A stretch of DNA of 64,000 bases from AC-32 sp963716865 (GTDB taxonomy: Bacteria; Actinomycetota; Thermoleophilia; Gaiellales; Gaiellaceae), in contig CAVQUF010000001.1 of assembly GCA_963716865.1 (NCBI GenBank), positions 372,001 to 436,000 of the forward strand, written 5' to 3'. The translations under genes were made by a program, and so were the position numbers. Under the pieces are notes generated by a model. The model was not told where the DNA came from. It saw only the letters and a list, made by a program, of their open reading frames with translations, and searched no databases. Position 1 is the first letter of the stretch; every line of letters begins with the position of its first letter. Shown piece by piece: positions 57,367-64,000 of this stretch.

Positions 57367-59343
57367 TCAGTGCATCAGCCGGTCGAGCAGATCGAAGTAC
57401 CGCTTCGTCGGAGCACCGACGCCCGTCACGTCGTCCCAGCCGCGACCCGTCTCGAGAGACGAGTCCTGGTCGAACGTGCGCAGGGAGTACACGATCCCGT
57501 CGTCGGCGTTCTCGCCGTTCAGGTAGTCGACGCGAACGTTGCCGAGGTCACCCTGCGGCGTGACGTCGTAGTAGGCGCCGTGCCGGTAGAGCGCGTAGAT
57601 CGCCGGATTGGCGAAGCCGATCCGGGAGTGCCCTTGCGCGGCGGCCTGGACGCCCGCCATCAGCGGTGACGAGAGGCTCGTCCCGCCGATGCGGTACTCG
57701 CCGTAGTGGACGCCGGCCGGCCCGTAGCGGCTCGGCAGGTCGAAGTCCTGCGTCTCGCCGACGAGCATGCCCGTCGTCGGGTCGCCGACGAGCCCGATGT
57801 CCGGAACGGCCCGGCCGCCCGTGGGCGAGTGGACCACGCCGAACTGGTAGAAGGGCTCGGCGAAGACCTGGCTGAAGCCGCCGCCCGCGCCGTACAGGAA
57901 CGGGACGGTGTTCACCCAGGACGTGCCGTCGTCGGACAGGTTCCACTTCGACGTGCCCCAACCGGTCTCGAAGCTGCGCCGGTCGTTGCGGTCGACCGCG
58001 AGCGACGTGCCGCCGACCGAGGTGACCCAGGGGTCGCCGGTCGGGAACTCGGGATGCGCATACCCGAACGCGTCGAGGTCGTCGCCGTTGTCGCCCGAGG
58101 AGAAGTAGAAGCCGATCCCCTGGACAGCGCCCTGCTTGAAGATCGACTCGTAGGCGTTGACGAGCGCGTCGTCGATCGTGGTGTAGAGCACGCCGTCGAT
58201 GACCAGGAACGTCGGCTCGCCCCACGAGTTGGTGACGATCGACGCCTTGTTGTCGCTCACGGCCTGCGAGAGCGACGCCAGGAGGTCGTCGTCGAAGCAG
58301 CTCGAGGCGCCGTAGTAGTAGACGTTCGCACCGGGCGCCATCCCGTGGGAGGCCTCGATGTCGAGCGCCTGCTCGCCGTACCAGCCGTTACCGCCGCACT
58401 CGTCCACAACCGGGTCGTCGGCCGGCGGCTCGGGGAAGCTCCGGTCCTGGAACTGGTTCCTGGCGAACTTCTTGTCGCCGTGCCGGAGCGAGTAGGTGTT
58501 CGCGTCCTCCTCGAGCGTCGAGGCGTCGAACGCGTCGGTGATCGCGATCGTCGCGCCCTTGCCCAGGTTGCTCTCCGAGCCCGGCCCGTCCTCGCCGTAG
58601 GCACCCCGGAGCTGCGACGGCACGTAGCCGCACACGGCGTACGGGAGCTTCTTGCCCATGAACCTCGGCTGGTCGAACGCGGTCTTCTGCCCGTAGTAGC
58701 TCGAGCACGGCGTGCCGTTGACGAATGGTGCCGGCGCGCCGAGATCGGCGGGCTTCATCCTGTGGCCCAGCTTCGTCAGGCCCGTGACCGAGAGCACGTT
58801 GCCCGCGAGCGAGCTGGGGACGGAGAGCGTCTTCGTCGGCGCCTGCACCTGCTTCCCGTTCACCGCGTACCTCGCGAGCTGCGTCGCGAACGCCGCATTG
58901 ATCGCGGCCGTCGAGCCGCTCACGGAGAGGTAGTGGTTGTCGGGCCCAACCGTGTCGATCCGCAGGCCGGCAGCCGTGAGCCAGCGCGTCACGGCGGCGA
59001 CCTGATCGGCCGTCGGCGCGAAGCGGGCTACGTACTGCGCTTTCGAGATGTACTTGCGGTACTGGGAGCTGGCGGGATCGCTGACCTCCCTGGCGAGCGC
59101 GTCGAGCTGCGCCGAGTTGCGCGGCGCGAGCCAGACTCGCGCGTTCACCGCGTGAGTCCCGGCGACCGCTCCGGTGAGGCGCCCCGGTGCCGCCCACGAG
59201 GGCTTCGTCCCCGTGAGCTGGAAGCGGCTGTGGCGGCGAGCCGCGCTGGGCGCGCCGACCGCAGCCGTCGCCCCCAGCAACGCCCCGCACGTCAGGATGC
59301 CGACCGCAATAGCGAGCAGGCGCCCCAGGCGAGATGACTTCAT
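57367..59343 (-). CDS. Secreted S53 (sedolisin/kumamolisin) peptidase
   Basis: A 658-residue secreted acid-type protease. Signal peptide 1-30, then the S53 pro-domain (ARVWLAPRNSAQLDALARE and YVARFAPTADQ). The catalytic Glu and Asp lie in WYGEQALDIEASHG, the oxyanion Asp in YFSSGDNGDD, and the Ser in IGGTSLSSPLMAG (about residue 560). The C-terminal Ca-site is WDDVTGVGAP. The ATG at 59343 has AAGGAGGGGG upstream; an ATG at 59403 would move the signal peptide inward and is rejected. Self-cleavage of the pro-domain is expected from the family. Confidence 0.93.
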   Translation of the reverse strand: MKSSRLGRLLAIAVGILTCGALLGATAAVGAPSAARRHSRFQLTGTKPSWAAPGRLTGAVAGTHAVNARVWLAPRNSAQLDALAREVSDPASSQYRKYISKAQYVARFAPTADQVAAVTRWLTAAGLRIDTVGPDNHYLSVSGSTAAINAAFATQLARYAVNGKQVQAPTKTLSVPSSLAGNVLSVTGLTKLGHRMKPADLGAPAPFVNGTPCSSYYGQKTAFDQPRFMGKKLPYAVCGYVPSQLRGAYGEDGPGSESNLGKGATIAITDAFDASTLEEDANTYSLRHGDKKFARNQFQDRSFPEPPADDPVVDECGGNGWYGEQALDIEASHGMAPGANVYYYGASSCFDDDLLASLSQAVSDNKASIVTNSWGEPTFLVIDGVLYTTIDDALVNAYESIFKQGAVQGIGFYFSSGDNGDDLDAFGYAHPEFPTGDPWVTSVGGTSLAVDRNDRRSFETGWGTSKWNLSDDGTSWVNTVPFLYGAGGGFSQVFAEPFYQFGVVHSPTGGRAVPDIGLVGDPTTGMLVGETQDFDLPSRYGPAGVHYGEYRIGGTSLSSPLMAGVQAAAQGHSRIGFANPAIYALYRHGAYYDVTPQGDLGNVRVDYLNGENADDGIVYSLRTFDQDSSLETGRGWDDVTGVGAPTKRYFDLLDRLMH

Positions 59344-59404
59344 GTTTTGAACCCCCTCCTTCGGAATACACAGGCCCGGGGCATCGCACCCGGACATGCG
59401 CATC

Positions 59405-59430
59405 TTGAATCAACCAGCGGAACTATTCAA
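59405..59430. promoter_or_regulatory. Inverted repeat between two divergent secreted-protein genes
   Basis: TTGAAT (59405-59410) and ATTCAA (59425-59430) are separated by 14 bases, two helical turns between centres. It sits between the S53 peptidase start and the gene at 59448 and could be a regulator site. Confidence 0.3.
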
Positions 59431-59435
59431 TTGGA

Positions 59436-59441
59436 TACCGT
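59436..59441 (+). promoter_or_regulatory. -10-like hexamer of the gene at 59448
   Basis: TACCGT, 6 bases before the GTG at 59448, matching the spacing at 42845. Confidence 0.5.
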
Positions 59442-59447
59442 TCAGTC

Positions 59448-59924
59448 GTGCGCACGGCCGCCTGCCTCGCCGTCGTCGCCGCGCTCTCGCTCGTTCGCGG
59501 CGCGTGGGCCATGCCCGCGCGAGGCACGGACAGTGCCGTCGTCACGCTCTCGAGCAACCGGGCAGGCGCCCGGCCCGTCGCGGTCACGTTGATGCTCAGG
59601 AGCGAGCTGCGGTGCGGCCGCCTCCCTGGCAGGACCCTCTCGCTCCGGCTGCCGGCGCGCGAGCGCGTCCCCAAACGAATCGCGGCCACGGCCGTCCTCG
59701 TCAACCGCGTTCATGCAAGCAGCGTCACCGTCTCGAAGCACACGCTGACGATCGGGATCCCGCGCCCGAAGGGAGCGGCCTGCTACGCGATCCGGCCGGG
59801 ACCGGCCAGGCTCGTGATCACGCGCGCGGCCGGCCTCGGCAACCCCAAGATTCCCGGCGCGTACGCGTTCGTCGTCCGCCACGGAGCGGAGACGGCGACG
59901 GCCTGGGCCTCGATCCGCGCCTAG
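59448..59924 (+). CDS. Secreted hypothetical protein
   Basis: A 158-residue secreted protein that I do not recognise. Signal peptide 1-22 (ACLAVVAALSLVRGAWA). The rest is beta-rich, Arg-rich and has two cysteines (LRCGRLPG, AACYAIRPG) that could form a disulfide. GTG start follows TACCGT by 6 bases. Convergent with hmgA, with a 12-base gap. Confidence 0.6.
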   Translation: MRTAACLAVVAALSLVRGAWAMPARGTDSAVVTLSSNRAGARPVAVTLMLRSELRCGRLPGRTLSLRLPARERVPKRIAATAVLVNRVHASSVTVSKHTLTIGIPRPKGAACYAIRPGPARLVITRAAGLGNPKIPGAYAFVVRHGAETATAWASIRA

Positions 59925-59936
59925 AGTCGAGGGCCG

Positions 59937-61145
59937 TTAGAAGTGCGACGTGACCCCGGCGGGGTCCTCGTCGGTGCTCGCTCCCGCGGGCGCGCGCTCC
60001 TCGAGCCACGAGTAGGCGTACTCGCCGTCGTCGAGCTCCTGCGCGAGCTTCGTCAGGCGCAGCGGGTGGAACGTGTCGCACATGACCGCCAGCTCGTGCG
60101 TCTCCGTCTGGCCGATCGACTTCTCGGCCAGCCCCGGGTGCGGGCCGTGCGGGATCCCCGAGGGGTGCAGCGTCACCGAGCCCACGTCTACCGCCTTCCG
60201 CGAGGAGAAGTTGCCCGAGACGTAATAGATCATCTCCTCCGAGTTCAGGTTCGAGTGGTGGTAGGGGATCGGGATCGCCATCGGATCGAAATCGAGCTTG
60301 CGCGGGCAGAACGAGCAGATCACGAAGTTGCGCCCCTGGAAGGTCTGGTGCGAGGGCGGCGGCATGTGAATCCGCCCGGTGATCGGCTCGAAGTCGTGGA
60401 TCGAGAACGTCCACGGGTAGACGTAGCCGTCCCAGCCGACGACGTCGAACGGGTGGTAGTCGAGGTCGTAGGCCTGGTGGCCGTCCCGGACCCGGACGAC
60501 GACCCGGAACTCGCCCTTGTCGCGATAGGTCTTCAGCTCGGTGGGCGGGTGGATGTCGCGGTGGTAGTAGGGCGCGTGCTCGAGCAGCTGCCCGTACTCG
60601 TTCCGGTAGCGCCTGGGGATCTCGATCAGCCCCGGCGACTCGAAGACGAGGTAGCGCTGGTCGCCCTCGGGCCGGAAGCGGTAGGTCGTCCCGCGTGGCA
60701 CGACGACGTAGTCGCCCTCGCCGTACGGGACGTCGCCGAAGATCGTCTCGACGATGCCCGTGCCCTCGTGGACGAAGATCACCTCGTCGCCCTCGCCGTT
60801 GCGGAAGAAGTAGTCCATCTCTTCGCTCGGGCGGCAGAGCGAGATCTCGACGTCGTCGTTCCACATCAGCAGCCGGCGGCCGCTGACCGCGTCGCCCCCG
60901 GCCTCGACGCCCATCGTCCGGAAGTGCCGGTGCTGATGGCCCTCCGGAACCCACTCGACGCGCTCGATCGGCTCGAAGTCGCCGACCTGGGTGATCCGGC
61001 ACGGAGAGGTGAGGTGGTAGAGGATCGACTCGTTGCCGTCGAACCCCTCGAGGCCCATGACCTCCTCGGTCAGGAGCGTCCCGTTGTCGCGGAACTGGAC
61101 GTGCCGCTTCTTCGGAACCTCGCCTCGGAGCTGGTACGTGGGCAC
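59937..61145 (-). CDS. hmgA: Homogentisate 1,2-dioxygenase-like protein
   Basis: The enzyme opens the ring of homogentisate in tyrosine degradation. The 402-residue protein has the cupin core with PIPYHHSNLNSEEMIYYVSG (Fe-ligand His/Glu region) and LHPSGIPHGPHPG (second ligand His), as well as the VVGWDGYVYPWTFSIHDFEPITGR segment that is strongly conserved in the family. It is somewhat shorter than proteobacterial enzymes. An FAH-family hydrolase two genes away supports a tyrosine-catabolic role; no maleylacetoacetate isomerase is visible here. Confidence 0.85.
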   Translation of the reverse strand: MPTYQLRGEVPKKRHVQFRDNGTLLTEEVMGLEGFDGNESILYHLTSPCRITQVGDFEPIERVEWVPEGHQHRHFRTMGVEAGGDAVSGRRLLMWNDDVEISLCRPSEEMDYFFRNGEGDEVIFVHEGTGIVETIFGDVPYGEGDYVVVPRGTTYRFRPEGDQRYLVFESPGLIEIPRRYRNEYGQLLEHAPYYHRDIHPPTELKTYRDKGEFRVVVRVRDGHQAYDLDYHPFDVVGWDGYVYPWTFSIHDFEPITGRIHMPPPSHQTFQGRNFVICSFCPRKLDFDPMAIPIPYHHSNLNSEEMIYYVSGNFSSRKAVDVGSVTLHPSGIPHGPHPGLAEKSIGQTETHELAVMCDTFHPLRLTKLAQELDDGEYAYSWLEERAPAGASTDEDPAGVTSHF

Positions 61146-61158
61146 GAGCGAAGGATAG

Positions 61159-62163
61159 TCAGAGGACTTCGGCCGCGAGCGCGGCGAGGCGCGCGCCGAC
61201 GGCAGGCCCGAACTTGAATGCGTGGCCCGAGCAGGCAGAGCCGACGACGATCCGGCCGTGCCGCTCGAGTACGAAGCGGTCGTCGTCGGTGCTCGTGTAG
61301 AAGCAGGTCTGGATCTCGACCGGCCCGTGCTCGGCGAGGGAGAACGTGCGGCCGGCCCACTCCGTCACCTCGTCGACGACCGCCTGGTCGGGGCCGCCCT
61401 CCTCGTTCGGGTCGGCCGCGAGCCCCGACTTGTGGTGCCCGACCTTGAGCCCGTAGACGGGGTCGTAGACCGAGTAGAAGCCGTGCAGGTTGTCGACCAT
61501 CGTGACGGTCGAAGGGACGGGCGTCTCCCGATCCAGGCGGAAGAAAAGGACGGTCTCCCGGGTCTCGACGACCGGAAGCTCGATCCCGGCCTGCGCGAGC
61601 AGCGGCCTTGCCCACGGGCCCGCGGTCACGACGATCGCTCCCGCATCGAGCTCGTCGAGCGACTCGACGCGTGACCCGTAGGAGACGCGGCCGCCTCGCC
61701 GCTCGACCCCGGCCTGGAACGCGGCCAGCGCGCGGTCGGCGAGCACGTAGCCGGCCTCGGGCTGGAGCATCCCGACGAAGCCCTCCGGCGCGCGGAGGTC
61801 GAACCTGCGCTCGAGCTCGTCCAGGTCGAGCACCTCGTTCTCGACGCCGGCTTGCAAGAGGGCCTCTTGCGAGCTCTCCCCCAGGTCGTCGACGAGCTCG
61901 ACCAGTCCGGGAAGCCCGAGCAGCGTCTCGCCGCTCTCGGCCTCGAGCTCTCTCCAGCCGGCGAGCGCCTCCTGGGCCAGCCGCACCCACTGCTCCTCCG
62001 GGTACGCCAGCCGGAAGATGCGCGAGCGCCCGTGGCTCGAGCCCCGCGCGTGGCCCGCCTCGAACTGCTCGTACACGACCACGTCGCGCCCCTCGCGAGC
62101 GAGCGCCCAGCCCGTCGCGAGCCCGTTCACCCCGGCCCCGACGACGACGACATCCGCGTCCAC
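61159..62163 (-). CDS. Sarcosine oxidase/N-methyltryptophan oxidase-like flavoenzyme
   Basis: A 334-residue FAD-dependent amine oxidase of the MSOX group. It begins DVVVVGAGVNGLATGWALAR, the dinucleotide-binding motif. Further marks are GSSHGRSRIFRLAY and the covalent-flavin Cys in GSACSGHAFKFGPAVG near the C-terminus. Substrates of the group are N-methyl amino acids. Start is GTG at 62163. Upstream is a 90-base gap with two palindromes that may control it. hmgA follows after 13 bases. Confidence 0.87.
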   Translation of the reverse strand: MDADVVVVGAGVNGLATGWALAREGRDVVVYEQFEAGHARGSSHGRSRIFRLAYPEEQWVRLAQEALAGWRELEAESGETLLGLPGLVELVDDLGESSQEALLQAGVENEVLDLDELERRFDLRAPEGFVGMLQPEAGYVLADRALAAFQAGVERRGGRVSYGSRVESLDELDAGAIVVTAGPWARPLLAQAGIELPVVETRETVLFFRLDRETPVPSTVTMVDNLHGFYSVYDPVYGLKVGHHKSGLAADPNEEGGPDQAVVDEVTEWAGRTFSLAEHGPVEIQTCFYTSTDDDRFVLERHGRIVVGSACSGHAFKFGPAVGARLAALAAEVL

Positions 62164-62188
62164 GTGCCTATCGTGCCCCAGACGCTTA

Positions 62189-62235
62189 GTAACAGTCTGT
62201 TACAAGGGGTTCGGAGCCAAGTAACAGACTGTTAC
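62189..62235. promoter_or_regulatory. Paired 15-bp palindromes, candidate operator or terminator
   Basis: GTAACAGTCTGTTAC at 62189-62203 and GTAACAGACTGTTAC at 62221-62235 start 32 bases apart and are also complementary to each other, so they could form one 15-bp stem in RNA. They stand between the FAH-family gene end and the flavoenzyme start. A close match occurs inside glmM at 19166-19180. Confidence 0.6.
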
Positions 62236-62250
62236 TCGGGATCGCCCCGG

Positions 62251-63072
62251 CTAGCGGTTGGGGCCGATCCGGTTGCGCAGGACGCCGATGCCCTCGACCT
62301 CTAGCTCGACTTCGTCGCCGGGCTGCAACCACCGTTCGTCACCGTGCTCGAGGATGCAGCCCGTCCCGACGGTGCCCGAGCCGAGCACGTCGCCCGGGCG
62401 CAGCTCGGTGTTGCGCGCCGCCTGCGCGACGATCGCCTCCCAGGAGTGGTACATGTCGCCGAGGTTTCCGCGCGAGCGTTCCTCTCCATTCACGCGCGCG
62501 AGCATCTCCAGGCGAAGGTCGCCGAGCTCGTCCGGGGTGACCACGACCGGGCCGAGCGAGGTGGCGAAGTCCTTGCCCTTCGCCGGCCCGAGCCCGACCT
62601 CCATCTCCTTCCGCTGCAGGTCACGCGCGGACCAGTCGTTCATGACCGTGAACCCGCCGATCGCGCCGTCGGCAGCCATCACCACGGCGACCTCCAGCTC
62701 GTAGTCGAGCGCCTCCGAGCCCTCCGGGTACGGGATCTCCTCGTCGGGCCCGTAGATCGCGGCCGGGTTCGAGAAGTAGAAGACCGGGATCTCGTACCAC
62801 TCCGCGGGCACCTCGCCGCGGCCGGTCACGGCCCGTGCGTTCTTCACGTGCCCCTCGAACGCGTAGAAGTCGCGCACCGAGGGCGGGCGGCGCACGGGCG
62901 CGAGCAGCCGCACCTCTTCGAGCGGGTATTCCGCGTGCTCTCGTGCCTGACCGCCGCCCGTGAAGAACGACTCGAGCGTCTGCGCGGCGAGCTGGATCAC
63001 GCGGTCGCCTTCGATCCGCCCCGGCCAGCCGCGGATCTCGTGCGCCACGGGCGTGAACATGCAGAGCTTCAC
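62251..63072 (-). CDS. Fumarylacetoacetate hydrolase-family protein
   Basis: A 273-residue FAH-fold protein. Conserved segments are VRDFYAFEGHVKNAR, the Asp/Glu metal ligands in LDYELEVAVV, GFTVMNDWSARDLQRKEM and the closing DVLGSGTVGTGC. It probably cleaves a C-C bond in a dioxo-acid; with hmgA nearby, fumarylacetoacetate is a fair guess. The start ATG overlaps the CDF stop (ATGA). Confidence 0.85.
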   Translation of the reverse strand: MKLCMFTPVAHEIRGWPGRIEGDRVIQLAAQTLESFFTGGGQAREHAEYPLEEVRLLAPVRRPPSVRDFYAFEGHVKNARAVTGRGEVPAEWYEIPVFYFSNPAAIYGPDEEIPYPEGSEALDYELEVAVVMAADGAIGGFTVMNDWSARDLQRKEMEVGLGPAKGKDFATSLGPVVVTPDELGDLRLEMLARVNGEERSRGNLGDMYHSWEAIVAQAARNTELRPGDVLGSGTVGTGCILEHGDERWLQPGDEVELEVEGIGVLRNRIGPNR

Positions 63073-64000
63073 GGCTCTGTGTGGACGATGACATCCGCGA
63101 TCTCGGGAAGCTCGCGCCGGATCCGCTCCTCGATCTCGCTGGCTCGCACGTGCGCGTCGGCCAGCGAGGCGTGGGGGTCGAGCCCGACGGTCAGATAGGC
63201 GAGCAGACCGTCGTCGGTGCGGAGAAAGCGGAGCTCACGCGGTGCCGCCCCGGTCGCCTCGCGGACGATCCGCTCGACCACGGCCTGGTCGGCAACGGCA
63301 TCGTCGGCGCTGCGCCCTTCGCCCGCCTCCTTGAGCGGCTCGAGGTGCGTCCGCACCGCGCTCACTTCCGCGACCGACTCCACGATCGCCCGCTCGACCT
63401 CGCTCGCCACCTCGTGCGCCTCTTCGAGCGGCAGCTCGCCGGGGAGCTTGAGGTGGAGCGAGACCTCAGTGCGGGGACCGACTCGCACGATGGTCAGGTT
63501 GTGGATCTCGCGCACACGCGCGACCCGCTGCGCGGCAGCCAGCGCCCGCTCGCGGAGCGCCGCGTCGTCGACCCGCGGCTCGACGTGGACGACCACATCG
63601 CTCCGGGGCAGCGCGCGGTGCACCGCTTCTTCGACCGCGTCTGCGGCCGCGTGCCCCTGGCCGACCGCTGCCCCAGGAGGCACTCCGATCACCACGTCGG
63701 CGAACTGCTGACCCGCGGCCTGGCGCATCCGAAGGCGGCGCAGCTCGACCGGCGGCTCGACCGCCTCGATCGCCGCAACCGCGGCCGCCTCGGCCTCGCT
63801 CGGGACCCGGTCCATGAGCACGTCCACGTTCACACGCATCAGCCGGCCCGCGGCCAGCAGCACGAGCACCGCGACGAACAGCGCAGCCACCGAATCGGCC
63901 CAGAAGTAGCCCGCCGTCGCGGCCGCGAGCCCCAGCAGGACCGCGGTCGAGCCCGCGAGGTCGCTCGTGAAGTGAAGCGCGTTCGCCTGCAGCGCCGGGC
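63069..64000 (-). CDS. Cation diffusion facilitator with three C-terminal dimer domains, 5' part outside window
   Basis: About 310 codons are visible; the gene starts beyond the right edge. The first 40 residues are the end of the membrane part of a CDF metal transporter (ALHFTSDLAGSTAVLLGL, then SVAALFVAVLVLLAAGRLM). Three ZT_dimer-like domains follow in tandem, ending in VVVHVEP, AVRTHLEP and VIVHTEP; family members usually have one. They fold like metal-sensing alpha/beta sandwich domains. The stop overlaps the FAH-family start. Zn, Fe or Mn are possible substrates. Confidence 0.82.
   Translation of the reverse strand, partial: PALQANALHFTSDLAGSTAVLLGLAAATAGYFWADSVAALFVAVLVLLAAGRLMRVNVDVLMDRVPSEAEAAAVAAIEAVEPPVELRRLRMRQAAGQQFADVVIGVPPGAAVGQGHAAADAVEEAVHRALPRSDVVVHVEPRVDDAALRERALAAAQRVARVREIHNLTIVRVGPRTEVSLHLKLPGELPLEEAHEVASEVERAIVESVAEVSAVRTHLEPLKEAGEGRSADDAVADQAVVERIVREATGAAPRELRFLRTDDGLLAYLTVGLDPHASLADAHVRASEIEERIRRELPEIADVIVHTEP

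Noticed and set aside
1..64000. tRNA or rRNA genes, integrase sites or prophage
   Set aside because: Intergenic gaps are short and none folds as a tRNA; no integrase, transposase or phage structural genes were seen.

Overview
The window is a dense, high-GC stretch of bacterial chromosome with no tRNA, rRNA, CRISPR array, integrase or transposase that I can see. Many GTG starts, a -10-like hexamer placed 6-8 bases before many start codons, and the gene neighbourhoods (rplM-rpsI-glmM-glmS followed by acpS, NAD(P)H-hydrate repair and alr; guaB3-guaA; rph beside murI and an XTP pyrophosphatase) point to a deep-branching actinobacterium, most likely of the class Thermoleophilia. That placement is an inference from composition and gene order.

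Layout. 1-7.6 kb: a cut-off flavoprotein, FabI, a 1139-residue secreted subtilase, an SDR, a MarR regulator, two thioredoxin-like proteins and a methyltransferase. 7.6-21.3 kb: a housekeeping block mostly on the minus strand, covering a second methyltransferase, tRNA nucleotidyltransferase, Alr, an AAA ATPase, NAD(P)H-hydrate repair, AcpS, a HAD phosphatase, a frameshifted permease, GlmS, GlmM, S9, L13 and a uracil-DNA-glycosylase-like protein. ArfB and a secreted two-repeat protein lie on the plus strand inside this block. 21.3-28.1 kb: a phospholipase D-like protein, a GerW-like protein, guaA, guaB3, a secreted collagen/propeller protein and a PfkB kinase. 28.1-36 kb: a D-Ala-D-Ala carboxypeptidase, LysM protein, pyrF, HU, pyrE, a roadblock protein, YihY, XTP pyrophosphatase, MgtC, RNase PH and MurI. 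36-48.3 kb: a secreted hydrolase with a LivK-type binding protein, a secreted hypothetical, rhodanese, hydrolase, GST, GNAT and HAD proteins, a DUF1800/DUF1501/cupredoxin operon and a secreted endonuclease-like protein. 48.4-56.4 kb: a signalling island with a 1230-residue SARP-type regulator, a 37-codon secreted-peptide gene, and a response regulator / multi-TM histidine kinase / cyclase-receiver-LuxR operon. 56.2-64 kb: a 53-residue protein, an RTX-type calcium-binding protein, an S53 peptidase, homogentisate dioxygenase, a sarcosine-oxidase-like flavoenzyme, an FAH-family hydrolase and a cut-off CDF transporter.

The most unusual points are: (1) a four-copy, about 70-bp dispersed intergenic element with two hairpins kept by compensatory changes; (2) the signalling island, where a two-component operon is followed by a tiny secreted-peptide ORF with a near-perfect Shine-Dalgarno sequence; (3) five-fold 11-bp phased TNAC repeats, related to paired repeats in two other promoter regions; (4) a collagen stalk fused to what looks like a seven-bladed propeller with one cysteine pair per blade; (5) a recurrent 15-bp palindrome; (6) a CDF transporter with three tandem dimerisation domains; and (7) a permease frameshifted exactly between its two halves.
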